From the NCBI GenBank assembly GCA_024399065.1, contig JAKSIB010000001.1, positions 124,001 to 188,000 of the forward strand: 64,000 nt of DNA, in the 5' to 3' direction. The position numbers and the translations under genes were made by a program. Below, piece by piece: positions 52,130 through 61,105 of this stretch (within the stretch, counting starts at the first letter, position 1; the number at the start of each line of letters is the position of its first letter). This DNA is from Fibrobacter sp. (GTDB lineage Bacteria; Fibrobacterota; Fibrobacteria; Fibrobacterales; Fibrobacteraceae). The notes beneath the pieces were generated by a model. The model was not told where the DNA came from. It saw nothing but the letters and a program-made list of their open reading frames with translations, and made no database searches.

Positions 52130-55100
52130 ATGTTTTCTAGAAATTTGCTGTTCGGTTTGGGTCTGGGTTTTGCGACTCTCACCATTCCTGGTTTTGTTGC
52201 TCCCGTGGTGGCGGCACCTACAACATCCCATGTACTTTGGTACAATAGTGATGCCGGTACCACGTTTACCAACGCATTGCCTATCGGTAACGGCTATATG
52301 GGCGGCATGGTCTATGGCGGTGTCAGCAAGGACGTCATCAACCTGAACGAAGGTACCGTCTGGAACAGTGGCCCCGGCAGCAACAACAAGAGCGGTTCTG
52401 CAAGCAAACTTGGCCAAATTCGTAATGCCCTTTTCTCCGGGGATTACAAAACCGCTGAAGATATGACAGGTAGTTTTTCTACCTATGACATTGCAAAGTT
52501 CCAGCCTGTAGGCGACTTGGTTCTGGATTTTGGTCACACGGGTACAGATTACCGCCGTGAACTGGATTTGGAAACCGCCATCGCCAAGACCACTTATACC
52601 TCTGGTGGCGTCAAGTATACCCGCGAATATTTTGCGAACTATCCTGATAACGTCATCGTCATTCGCATTTCTGCAGACGCAACCGGCAAGGTAAACTTTA
52701 GTGCTTCCCTCACAACGCCCCATACCAACAAGAGCATCAAGAATGTAGGTTCCGATGCGTTAACTCTAGATGCCACCATCAATTCCATCAAGTTCCAGAC
52801 CCGCTTTGTGGTAAAGGCCGACGGCGGTAAGGTTTCCGCAGGTTACAATTCTGTCAAGGTTGAAGGCGCAAATTCCGCCTACATCATCTTGAATACAGGT
52901 ACAAACTTTGTCTCCTTCAATAACGTTTCCGCAAACGCCGGTGAACGCGCCGAAGCTGCTGTCACTGCTGCCAGCAAAAAAACTTATGACCAGCTGAAGG
53001 CTGCCCACTTGAAGGATTATCAGGAATTGTACAACCGAGTGCGTTTGAACCTGGGTACTCCCGCTTCCAACGCAGGCAATATTACCTCCAGCCGCGTCAA
53101 GGCATTTAATACCACCGACGACCCTTCCTTCGTGGAACTTTACTACCAGTTCGGTCGTTACCTCATGATTTCCAGTTCCCGTAAGGGTGGCCAGCCCGCT
53201 AACCTTCAGGGCATCTGGAATAACGAAATGAATCCTTCCTGGGGTAGTAAGTACACCACCAACATCAACTTGGAAATGAACTATTGGATGGTGGAATCCG
53301 CCAACCTTCAGGAATGCGGTGTGCCGCTGTTTGACAAGATCAAGTCTCTTGTTTCTCAAGGTTCTAAGAGTGCCAAGGAAATTTGGGGAACAGACCGCGG
53401 TTGGGTTGTCCATCATAATACCGACCTTTGGAACCGCACGGGACCTGTGGATGGTTCCTGGGGCGTGTGGCCTTCTGGCGCAGGCTGGCTCAGCACCCAC
53501 CTGTGGGAACATTACCTTTTCACTGGGGATAAGCAGTTCCTGAAGGATGCCTACTCCACCATGAAGGGCGCCGCTGAATTCTACCTCACCACCATGGTGG
53601 AGGAACCGGTTTCTGGTCACAAGTATTTGGTCACTGCACCTAGCGATTCTCCGGAAAATACCCACGGTGGCTACAACGTCTGTTTTGGCCCCACTATGGA
53701 CATTCAGATTGCTCGCGACGCCTTCAACAACGCAATTGAGGCTTCCAAGATCCTGGGCGTAGATGCAGACCTCCGTGCAGATTTTGAAGCTGCAGTGAAG
53801 AAGCTTCCGCCTAATCAGATTGGTAAGTATGGCCAGCTGATGGAATGGTTCGAGGACTGGGATGATCCCCGTAGCGATCACCGACATGTTTCCCACCTTT
53901 ACGGCCTTTTCCCCAGTGCCCAGATTTCTGTGGATGGAACTGCCAAGGAAGCCGAGGCTGCAAAGACCACTTTGACCCAGCGTGGTGACAATGCTACCGG
54001 TTGGTCCTTGGCTTGGAAGATCAACTTGTGGGCTCGTCTTCAGGATGGCGATCATGCCTATAAGCTGGTTCGTAACCTCCTTACTCCGGACCGTACCTAC
54101 AATAACCTTTTTGACGCCCATCCGCCTTTCCAGATTGATGGTAACTTCGGTGCTGTTTCCGGCATTAACGAAATGTTTATCCAGAGTCAGGGCGGCAAGA
54201 TTCGCGTTTTGCCGGCACTTCCTTCCAAGTGGGGGAGCGGTAGCATCGCAGGTCTCAAGGCCCGTGGCGGCGTGACCGTGGATTCCATGGCTTGGAATAA
54301 CGGCAAGTTGACCTACCTTGGTTTGAGCACTTCCAACAAGGATAACCTGAATATTGAATACAATGGCAACTTGGTCAGTACCACCACTATGGCTGGCGGC
54401 AAGTACGAATTTGATGGTAACCTGAAAATGACCAACGAACCCTTCGAGGCTGTGGTTCTCCCCGCTACTATTGAAGCGGAAGATTATGTGGCCATGGATG
54501 GCGTGGTCATTGAACCGGACGAATCAGGCGAACCTAACATCGGCTGGATTGAAGACGGCGACTGGTCGGAATACCTGGTGAAGGCTCCTGTGGCTGGTAA
54601 GTATATCGTGAAAGTTCGTGTGGCTTCCGGTGCCGACGAAAACAGCACCATTACTGTTTCTAACGAAGCGGGAAAGGCCCTCGCAACTATTACAGTAGAT
54701 GCCTCCAAGACGGATGGCTGGAATGACTGGTACGAAGAATCGGCCTCTATCGAGCTTCCTGCCGGCGAACAGACTCTCCGCTTTACCTACAACGGTGATG
54801 GCTTCCTCATGAATGTGGACAAGATCGGCTTTGAGGCCGACCCCATGGCGATTCCGGAAGTTGCCGCACGCAGCGTCAATTCCCTGGAAGTTTCCCGTGT
54901 TCCCATGGCCCGCGCAAGTGTCGCCCTTATGGTGAAGGCCCCTGCCGGCGAAAGCTATACCGTCCGCCTTTTGGATGTGGATGGCCGCCAGGTGGGTGTC
55001 TCCCGCGGAATTGGTTCCAACGGTACAAACCTGGTAGAATTTGGCGCATCGGAAAGGCTTCCTAGGGGCAATTATATCGCCATAGTCCGTTGCGGTTCCC

Positions 55101-55132
55101 GCCAGAAGTCTCTGCGCTTGTCCGCATTCTAA
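52130..55132 (+). CDS. GH95 alpha-L-fucosidase/galactosidase with a CBM6/35-like module
   Basis: 1000 aa from ATG 52130 (GAGG 5 nt upstream); the earlier in-frame ATG 52055 lies between the operator and its box. Signal peptide about 1-28. GH95 (about 32-770): N-terminal beta domain with LPIGNGYMGGMVYGG and NLNEGTVWNSGP, then the alpha-barrel with LQGIWNNEMNPSWGSKYT, INLEMNYW and DNATGWSLAWKINLWARL. It should remove alpha-L-fucose, or alpha-L-galactose, from hemicellulose or pectin side chains. A different CBM6/35-like domain follows (about 780-900), then a terminal module with LPRGNYIAIVR. Confidence 0.87.
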   Translation: MFSRNLLFGLGLGFATLTIPGFVAPVVAAPTTSHVLWYNSDAGTTFTNALPIGNGYMGGMVYGGVSKDVINLNEGTVWNSGPGSNNKSGSASKLGQIRNALFSGDYKTAEDMTGSFSTYDIAKFQPVGDLVLDFGHTGTDYRRELDLETAIAKTTYTSGGVKYTREYFANYPDNVIVIRISADATGKVNFSASLTTPHTNKSIKNVGSDALTLDATINSIKFQTRFVVKADGGKVSAGYNSVKVEGANSAYIILNTGTNFVSFNNVSANAGERAEAAVTAASKKTYDQLKAAHLKDYQELYNRVRLNLGTPASNAGNITSSRVKAFNTTDDPSFVELYYQFGRYLMISSSRKGGQPANLQGIWNNEMNPSWGSKYTTNINLEMNYWMVESANLQECGVPLFDKIKSLVSQGSKSAKEIWGTDRGWVVHHNTDLWNRTGPVDGSWGVWPSGAGWLSTHLWEHYLFTGDKQFLKDAYSTMKGAAEFYLTTMVEEPVSGHKYLVTAPSDSPENTHGGYNVCFGPTMDIQIARDAFNNAIEASKILGVDADLRADFEAAVKKLPPNQIGKYGQLMEWFEDWDDPRSDHRHVSHLYGLFPSAQISVDGTAKEAEAAKTTLTQRGDNATGWSLAWKINLWARLQDGDHAYKLVRNLLTPDRTYNNLFDAHPPFQIDGNFGAVSGINEMFIQSQGGKIRVLPALPSKWGSGSIAGLKARGGVTVDSMAWNNGKLTYLGLSTSNKDNLNIEYNGNLVSTTTMAGGKYEFDGNLKMTNEPFEAVVLPATIEAEDYVAMDGVVIEPDESGEPNIGWIEDGDWSEYLVKAPVAGKYIVKVRVASGADENSTITVSNEAGKALATITVDASKTDGWNDWYEESASIELPAGEQTLRFTYNGDGFLMNVDKIGFEADPMAIPEVAARSVNSLEVSRVPMARASVALMVKAPAGESYTVRLLDVDGRQVGVSRGIGSNGTNLVEFGASERLPRGNYIAIVRCGSRQKSLRLSAF

Positions 55133-55168
55133 AAATCAAGGGAAAATGCCTAAAAACGGCTTTTATCC

Positions 55169-55236
55169 CATTGACAATATGTCCATAGAAGGTGTGGTTT
55201 CGCCATGCCTTTTTTAGTGATAAACGGGTAATTTTA
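55169..55236 (+). promoter_or_regulatory. Regulon operator K and TA-box, before GH27
   Basis: Operator CATTGACAATATGTCCATA (55169-55187), centre 55178; TAATTTTA at 55229, 51 bp further. Confidence 0.7.
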
Positions 55237-55263
55237 GGCATAGGTTGAATAAAAGGAGATGTT

Positions 55264-57204
55264 ATGTTTGGGTTGAAAAAAACATTAAGTTTTGCCGCTG
55301 TAGCTGCAGCCATGTTTGCGGTTCAGGCAAATGCTCACCCCGATAGCTTGGTGCTTACGCCCCCTCTGGGCTGGAACAGCTGGAACGTGTTCCACGAAAA
55401 CATTAACGAGAACCAGATCAAGGAAGTTGCCGACGCCATGGTTTCTTCTGGCCTTCGCGATGCAGGTTACATCTATCTGAACTTGGATGACAACTGGATG
55501 GATACCAAACGCGATGCCAATGGTGACCTTCAGAACCATCCCAAGACTTTCCCCAGCGGTATGAAGGCTCTGGCCGATTACATTCATAAGAAGGGGCTCA
55601 AGTTCGGTGTTTATGGCGACCGCGGTAAACGTACCTGCCATCACTATAACAGCAACTGGGACAGTGAAAACGGCTCCTACATGCACGAAGATCAGGACGC
55701 CAAGAAGTTTGCCGAATGGGGCGTTGACTACCTGAAGTACGATAACTGCGACCCGGCTCCCGGTTCCAACCAGGAAGCGGATTACACCCGTATGAGTAAG
55801 GCTCTCCGTAATTCCGGCCGTGACATCGTGTTCAGTATTTGCGCCTGGGAATATAAGGACTGGATGCCGAAAATTGCCCACCTGTGGCGTACCACTTTCG
55901 ATATCGGCCCCGAATGGCGTTCTACCTCTTGGTACCGCGGCGTTTATGAAATTATCGACGCCAACAACAAGTACTGGCAGATTGCAAAGCCGGGTAACTG
56001 GAATGACCCGGACATGCTGGAAGTGGATAACAGAAACCTGACTTATGAAGAACAGAAGTCCCAGATGACCATGTGGTCCATTATGGCGGCTCCTATCATG
56101 ATCAGTTCCGATGTCCGCAAGATGAGCGACCAGGTGAAGGACCTTTACCTGAACAAGGATATGATTGCCATTAACCAGGATTCCCTGGGCGTTCAGGGCC
56201 ATCGCATTTCCAATGTGGACGGCAAGCAGGTCTGGACCAAGCCCTTGCGCAATGGTGACCTCGCTGTAGCCCTCCTGAATGACAATACCTCTACCCAGAC
56301 TATCGAAGTTAACTTTAAGGATATTGGCGTAGAAGGCGAGGTGGAAGTCCGTGATGCTTGGCAGAAGAAGGATCTTGGTCCTAGATCTAGTGTTTCGGCA
56401 GAAGTTCCTGCTCACGGTTCTGTGTTGCTACGCCTTGTTGTAAAGCCGGTTCCCCGCGAACCGTTCAAGGGCAAGCCCTTTGCCATTCCGGGCAAGATTG
56501 AAATGGAAGATTTCGACATTTCCGGTACTGGCGCAGGTAACACTTCCTTCTACGAAAAAGATGCAGAAGATCACGGCGAAACCGATTACCGTAAAGGTAC
56601 TGGCGTAGACATCTACAAGAAGGCTACTGGCTACATTGTTGGCTACAACCAGGAAGGTGAATGGCTGGAATACACTGTAAACGTTGCTGAAACAGGAGAA
56701 TACACCATGTTTGCCGCTGTTGCCTCCGCCAACGAAACCTCAGGTTTCAAACTCTCTATGGATGGTGAAGACATTACCAAGGAAATCACCGTTCCGAAGG
56801 CAGTTTCTGGTGAAGATAATTATGATGACTACAACAAGGTTGAAGCCAAGGTGAATCTGACAAAGGGTGAACACATTCTTCGATTCACTGTGACTGGCGA
56901 CTGGATGGATATCGACTACATCGACTTCACCAGTGATGGTGTTGACCCGAACCCCATTTGCAAGGACGCCGATGGCAACGTGGTTGATTGTACACAAGCT
57001 ATTTCTGGCGCAGTCAACTTTGTTGCAAATTCTGCCCGCGATTTCAATGTGTTCTCTGCAACCGGTAAGCACTTGGGTCGCATCAATATGGTTGGCTCTA
57101 GCCGAGTTGCCGCAGAATCTATGAAGTCCGCTGGTTTTGCAAACGGTGTCTACATGGTCCGCGAAGTCAATGGCTTCAAGACCATGCAGGTACAAGTAAA
57201 GTAA
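55264..57204 (+). CDS. GH27 alpha-galactosidase with CBM6
   Basis: 646 aa. Signal peptide about 1-24. GH27 barrel (about 28-300) and beta domain to 400: LTPPLGWNSWN, LNLDDNWM, nucleophile Asp160 in YLKYDNCDP, and the acid/base region WNDPDMLEV (about 248). It should release terminal alpha-1,6-galactose from galactomannan or other hemicelluloses. CBM6 covers about 402-565, terminal module about 585-646 (VFSATGKHLGRINM). AAAGGAG precedes the ATG. The terminal module is nearly the same as in the GH5 neighbour, suggesting duplication by exchange of 3' parts. Confidence 0.93.
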   Translation: MFGLKKTLSFAAVAAAMFAVQANAHPDSLVLTPPLGWNSWNVFHENINENQIKEVADAMVSSGLRDAGYIYLNLDDNWMDTKRDANGDLQNHPKTFPSGMKALADYIHKKGLKFGVYGDRGKRTCHHYNSNWDSENGSYMHEDQDAKKFAEWGVDYLKYDNCDPAPGSNQEADYTRMSKALRNSGRDIVFSICAWEYKDWMPKIAHLWRTTFDIGPEWRSTSWYRGVYEIIDANNKYWQIAKPGNWNDPDMLEVDNRNLTYEEQKSQMTMWSIMAAPIMISSDVRKMSDQVKDLYLNKDMIAINQDSLGVQGHRISNVDGKQVWTKPLRNGDLAVALLNDNTSTQTIEVNFKDIGVEGEVEVRDAWQKKDLGPRSSVSAEVPAHGSVLLRLVVKPVPREPFKGKPFAIPGKIEMEDFDISGTGAGNTSFYEKDAEDHGETDYRKGTGVDIYKKATGYIVGYNQEGEWLEYTVNVAETGEYTMFAAVASANETSGFKLSMDGEDITKEITVPKAVSGEDNYDDYNKVEAKVNLTKGEHILRFTVTGDWMDIDYIDFTSDGVDPNPICKDADGNVVDCTQAISGAVNFVANSARDFNVFSATGKHLGRINMVGSSRVAAESMKSAGFANGVYMVREVNGFKTMQVQVK

Positions 57205-57231
57205 TTGTCTGACGAAGCATGGTAAGACATT

Positions 57232-57262
57232 AAAGTTCCGGGAGAAATTCCGGAACTTTTTG
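57232..57262 (+). terminator. Terminator after GH27
   Basis: AAAGTTCCGG/CCGGAACTTT stem with an 8-nt loop, then T. Confidence 0.8.
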
Positions 57263-57263
57263 C

Positions 57264-57331
57264 TATTGATAAATCATCAAAGGAAGTTTTCGCAAAGGGC
57301 TTTTTTATGGCGCTTTATGAAAATATCTTTG
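57264..57331 (+). promoter_or_regulatory. Regulon operator L (divergent sequence) and TA-box, before GH5
   Basis: TATTGATAAATCATCAAAG (57264-57282), centre 57273, an inverted repeat TTGATAAATCATCAA. TATCTTTG at 57324, 51 bp further. The position fits although the arms differ, so it is the weakest sequence match but a good spacing match. Confidence 0.45.
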
Positions 57332-57408
57332 ATGTTGTGAGGTTGCCGTGGTGGGCTCCTCTTGGTTAGCGAGTGTTTTTGGGAAAACCTCGTATAGGGA
57401 GAAAAAAA

Positions 57409-59199
57409 ATGGGATTTTCTAAGGTTTTAAAAGCGGCCTCCGTGGCAGCTTCCATTGCGGCAATATCTGCCACCAGTTCCTTCGCAGTTACAAATCAGTT
57501 CCGTGGTACAAACTGGGCTGACAAACGCGACAACTTCGTTTCCGATGTGTTGAAACTTTCCGGTATGACCGGAACTGAAGATTATCAGGCTGCCTATGCG
57601 CTGTCCGATCGTGTCATGAGCCAGTTTGTAGAAAAACTGGGCATCAACAGTTTGCGCATTCCTATTAACGAACCTACCGCTTCCAAGAATTGGAGCGCCT
57701 ACAAGGGCATTATTGATGGTATTTTGGCTCATGGCCGTATGCTTATCGGTTACTGGGGCCCTGCACAGCCCGCTGGCCCCAAGAATATGGACGACTGGTG
57801 GAAAATGTGGGATACCGTTGTCAAGGAATACGGCAGCAATCCCGATGCCTATTTTGAAATATTTAACGAACCCCACATGTACAGCAAGACTGAACTTCGT
57901 GACTTGTACGCAAAGTGGCTGGCCCGTTATCCGGATCTTCCCCGCGATCACGTTTTGCTGGATGGTTCCGGCCTGGCATGGAATGTGCCTGATATTGCCG
58001 ACGACCCCCGCTTTGACGGTTGCCTTTTTGCAGTGCACGAATACACCTTCTGGAACATGAGTATTACCACCGAACAGGGCTGGATGAACAGTTTCAAGGG
58101 CAAGGTGGGCAAGTATGCCGACCGCACCGTGGCTACCGAATGGGGTGGCGCCATGGGCCCTGGTGACAAGAACGGTGTCCATTACGAAATCATGGATTAC
58201 AACGATCCCAATCCTAAGAATTACTTCATGGCTTACATTCGCGGCATGTCCGAGCAGCTGCGTCAATGGAAGATGGGTAGCTTCTACTGGGTGGGCCTCC
58301 GCGATGGGGACTGGTACAGCATGGTGACCCGTTCTGGGGAAGGTGCCAACACCACCTTGAATATTGTGAACCAGTCCGGTGTAGACCGCATGCAGTATTC
58401 CTGGACTGACACTGTTGAAGTGAAGCCTGTTCCCCAGGAACCGTTCAAGGGCCAGGCTCTCGCCATTCCTGGAACCATCCAGATGGAAGACTTCGATATT
58501 CCGGGCGTAGGCAAGGACAATGATTCCTACAAGGATGATTCTGAGAACCACGGTGATTCCGACTACCGTAAGGATACCGGCGTCGATTTGTACGCAAAGT
58601 CCAATGACCGCATTGTGGTGGGTTATAACCAGGCTGGCGAATGGCTGGAATACACTGTGAACGTCGCTGAAGATGGTGATTATACCATGTTTGCCGCCGT
58701 TGCCTCTGCAAATAATACTTCTAGCTTCAAGCTGTCCATGGATGGCAAGGACATTACCGATACCATCAAGGTTCCCCAGGCTACCGCTGGCGAAGATAAC
58801 TACGATGATTACAATAAGGTCAGTGCAAACGTCACCCTGACTAAGGGTGAACATATCATGCGCTTTACTGTTACGGGTAGCTGGATGGATATTGACTATA
58901 TCAACTTCGTAAAGGGCAAGGATGGCGAAGACGATTCTCCCATTCCTGGTAAGGAAGAAGAAAAGAAGGAAGAAGATGACAGTCAGTCTATCGGTTTCGC
59001 AGGCTCCTTGAACCTTGATTTCTCCGCATCCCAGGAATTCAATGTGTTCGCCGTTACCGGTAAGCACCTTGGTCGCGTCCAGCTCACAGGCTCCACTGCA
59101 CAGGAACTCTCCAGTTCCCTCAAGGACGCAGGCTTTGCCAACGGCATGTACATGGTTCGTGGAAATCACGGCAATGTAACTCGCGTGCAGGTTAAGTAG
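57409..59199 (+). CDS. GH5 endo-glycanase with CBM6
   Basis: 596 aa from ATG 57409 (GGGAG 7 nt upstream). Signal peptide about 1-27. The GH5 barrel (about 30-340) has LRIPINEP, Glu154 in EIFNEPHM (acid/base) and Glu244 in VATEWGG (nucleophile). The subfamily is not settled: endoglucanase, mannanase and xylanase branches all share these motifs. CBM6 covers about 345-505; an acidic linker (EEEKKEEDD) at about 518-526 precedes the terminal module (about 530-596). The cut backbone is likely beta-glucan, mannan or xylan. Confidence 0.87.
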   Translation: MGFSKVLKAASVAASIAAISATSSFAVTNQFRGTNWADKRDNFVSDVLKLSGMTGTEDYQAAYALSDRVMSQFVEKLGINSLRIPINEPTASKNWSAYKGIIDGILAHGRMLIGYWGPAQPAGPKNMDDWWKMWDTVVKEYGSNPDAYFEIFNEPHMYSKTELRDLYAKWLARYPDLPRDHVLLDGSGLAWNVPDIADDPRFDGCLFAVHEYTFWNMSITTEQGWMNSFKGKVGKYADRTVATEWGGAMGPGDKNGVHYEIMDYNDPNPKNYFMAYIRGMSEQLRQWKMGSFYWVGLRDGDWYSMVTRSGEGANTTLNIVNQSGVDRMQYSWTDTVEVKPVPQEPFKGQALAIPGTIQMEDFDIPGVGKDNDSYKDDSENHGDSDYRKDTGVDLYAKSNDRIVVGYNQAGEWLEYTVNVAEDGDYTMFAAVASANNTSSFKLSMDGKDITDTIKVPQATAGEDNYDDYNKVSANVTLTKGEHIMRFTVTGSWMDIDYINFVKGKDGEDDSPIPGKEEEKKEEDDSQSIGFAGSLNLDFSASQEFNVFAVTGKHLGRVQLTGSTAQELSSSLKDAGFANGMYMVRGNHGNVTRVQVK

Positions 59200-59249
59200 T
59201 CTTGGGCTTATTCGCTAAGCCTAGAAGATCCTTTCATACACACTCCAGA

Positions 59250-59279
59250 AACCTTCCCCAGAAATGGGGGAGGTTTTTT
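59250..59279 (+). terminator. Terminator after GH5
   Basis: AACCTTCCCC/GGGGGAGGTT stem with a 6-nt loop and six T. Confidence 0.85.
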
Positions 59280-59335
59280 GCAAAAAAAAGAACTTTTGGT
59301 TCCGTTGTTCTAAATGCTCCCGAAAATTTCTTGGG

Positions 59336-59512
59336 ATTGCTGCTGTAGATCAGCCCGTAGTTGCCGAAGACGTAGCTAAGGTTGTCAAGGAAGATCCCCG
59401 TGCAGATCGCGCCAAGGAACGCTTTGAACGCAAGGATGCCAAGAAGGCGATTATGGCTGACCGTGATGCTGCCAAGGCTGAACGTAAAGCTAACCGCACA
59501 AAAGACATATAA
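59336..59512 (+). pseudogene. Truncated small charged exported protein
   Basis: From about 59336 the frame reads IAAVDQPVVAEDVAKVV and then a run of Arg, Lys, Asp and Glu to the stop at 59512, a highly charged helix. The AAVDQP start looks like the end of a signal peptide and a mature N-terminus, but upstream sequence encodes a Cys/Lys-rich stretch over the GH5 terminator and no export signal. An ATG at 59264 is in frame but sits in that terminator. The 5' part of a small periplasmic protein gene seems to have been lost. Confidence 0.5.
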
Positions 59513-59531
59513 TGCCATAATCAATCACAAG

Positions 59532-59559
59532 AAAACCACAGAATTCGTTCTGTGGTTTT
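59532..59559. terminator. Bidirectional terminator
   Basis: Perfect AAAACCACAGAA/TTCTGTGGTTTT stem with a TTCG loop, after the small remnant. Confidence 0.85.
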
Positions 59560-59614
59560 TGTTTTTTTGCAGAAAGCCTATGCCAAGCCAGGTTGGAAAC
59601 GACTTTCGGCATTA

Positions 59615-59649
59615 CAAAAAAGTACGGAGTCTGTTGCCAGGCTCCGTAC
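59615..59649 (-). terminator. Terminator of the GH16 gene
   Basis: GTACGGAG and CTCCGTAC arms; on the minus strand the stem is followed by TTTTTT, 29 nt after the GH16 stop. Confidence 0.75.
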
Positions 59650-59677
59650 GGGGGTGTTTTTGGGTGTTTTTGGGGCT

Positions 59678-60877
59678 CTACTTCTTCATGAATCTCAGGG
59701 TCTGCTTCTTGCTGCCCTGCTTGATATTCACGAAGTACTGACCTGCCGGCAACATTTCCACGGAGACCGTGTGGTTGCCTGCGTCAAAATTCTTTACTTC
59801 CCTTGCCACGACCTTACCCAGGACGCTTACGATTTCCAGGCTGACTTCGCCAGCGGAAGGAATGCTCAGCATGAGGGAAGAGTTCTTAACCTCTGCATGG
59901 AAGGCTGCGCTCTGGCCCATGGCTTCAATGCCCATGCCCGGAACACTGCTGGAGGACTGTGCCGGCCATACGGTATTGCTGGAGGAAGATGCGGGCATCG
60001 GAGCACTGCTGGAAGACTTCGGCTGCGGAGCGCTGCTAGAAGACTTGGGCTGCGGTGCTATGCTGCTGGAGCTTGCCACAGGGGAGGCTTCGTTATCTAC
60101 GGGCACCTTGCCGGTGAAACGTTCCTGACCCTTTCTAGTGAGGGCGAGGATCAGCATGCCATCCTGGGAGTAAATGTTGTTTTCGGTAAGGTCTACGCGG
60201 TTGCCGTCGAAGGTCCAGTCACCCTTGCCCCAGCGGGAGGAATTAAAGGTGTCGAAATTGTCGGTCCAATCCAAGGTAAAGTCGGAACCGTTGGGACCCT
60301 GGCCCGGAGTGTACTTGTAACGCTTCACCCAGTTGATGAACTGGAACACCGGCAACTGGTCTGTGGCAAAGTTGCCGACCCATTCCACGGATTCAGAGGA
60401 CCACAAGTTGAAGCGGATGCCCTGTGCCTTGGTCAAGTTTGAAACCTGGCCGCCAACATCCTTACGAACTTCCTTGCCGTCCAGAGTCCAGCGGACATAA
60501 TCCGGGGTCCATTCCAAACCGTAAGTATGGAAGCCTGCGTTTGCTGCGGGGCTAACAGAGTGATGCTTTTCGCTAGTGACCTGTGCACCGGCTCTACCGG
60601 TGATGATGTTGGACTGGAAGCTGCCCGGATTCTTGCCCAGGACTTCAATGTCCACTTCCACCCAGGGGCGGCCATCGGCAATTTCGGAGCCGTTGGCATA
60701 GAGGAACATGGAGCTGACGGTTCCGGAGATTGCGCCCATGTACATACGGGCTTCGTACTTGCCGTACATCCATTCGTCAAGGCTGTAAAGTTCTGCGCCG
60801 GAAAAGTCTTTTGCCATTGCGTTACCCATAAAAAGAACAGAAACTGCTGCCGCTGCGGCTAATTTCTTGAGACTCAT
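59678..60877 (-). CDS. GH16 beta-1,3-1,4-glucanase (lichenase), circularly permuted, with Ser-rich linker and sorting-like domain
   Basis: 399 aa. Signal peptide about 1-22. The mature enzyme starts KDFSGAELY and carries the catalytic motif early: Glu74, Asp76 and Glu78 in PWVEVDIEVLG, and TDNFDTFNSSRW comes near the end, the permuted order of the F. succinogenes lichenase. It cuts mixed-linkage beta-glucan. Residues 262-315 are Ser/Pro repeats (PQPKSSSSAPQPKSSSS), typical of the family. The last about 75 residues are a sorting-like module (GEVSLEIVSVLGKVV, LPAGQYFVNI). It has no CBM6, stands on the opposite strand, and its own upstream TATTTTTA lies at 60911-60918. Confidence 0.93.
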   Translation of the reverse strand: MSLKKLAAAAAVSVLFMGNAMAKDFSGAELYSLDEWMYGKYEARMYMGAISGTVSSMFLYANGSEIADGRPWVEVDIEVLGKNPGSFQSNIITGRAGAQVTSEKHHSVSPAANAGFHTYGLEWTPDYVRWTLDGKEVRKDVGGQVSNLTKAQGIRFNLWSSESVEWVGNFATDQLPVFQFINWVKRYKYTPGQGPNGSDFTLDWTDNFDTFNSSRWGKGDWTFDGNRVDLTENNIYSQDGMLILALTRKGQERFTGKVPVDNEASPVASSSSIAPQPKSSSSAPQPKSSSSAPMPASSSSNTVWPAQSSSSVPGMGIEAMGQSAAFHAEVKNSSLMLSIPSAGEVSLEIVSVLGKVVAREVKNFDAGNHTVSVEMLPAGQYFVNIKQGSKKQTLRFMKK

Positions 60878-60997
60878 AGTGTCCTCTCTTGGTTTTTCCC
60901 ATACGTTGTCTAAAAATAAAATGAACTATGTGCTCAGAATTCGCTTGCAAGATTTAAAACAAACAGAGTGTATCAACTGTGTTTGTTTTTAGTCACT

Positions 60998-61065
60998 TTT
61001 GGATAAAATGTCCATGGGATAAGCAAAAAAACAGCTAAAATTCGCCGCTTTGTGAAATAACTTTA
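60998..61065 (+). promoter_or_regulatory. Regulon operator M and TA-box, before the first GH10
   Basis: Operator TTTGGATAAAATGTCCATG (60998-61016), centre 61007; TAACTTTA at 61058, 51 bp further. It lies between the divergent GH16 and GH10 genes but points to GH10. Confidence 0.65.
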
Positions 61066-61105
61066 ACAAAAAGGAAGTTTGGGATATCCCCAAAAGGAGT
61101 GATTT

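Noticed and set aside
59552-60442. Plus-strand ORF opposite GH16
   Set aside because: Low-complexity Gly/Ala/Arg translation of the antisense of the Ser-rich linker.
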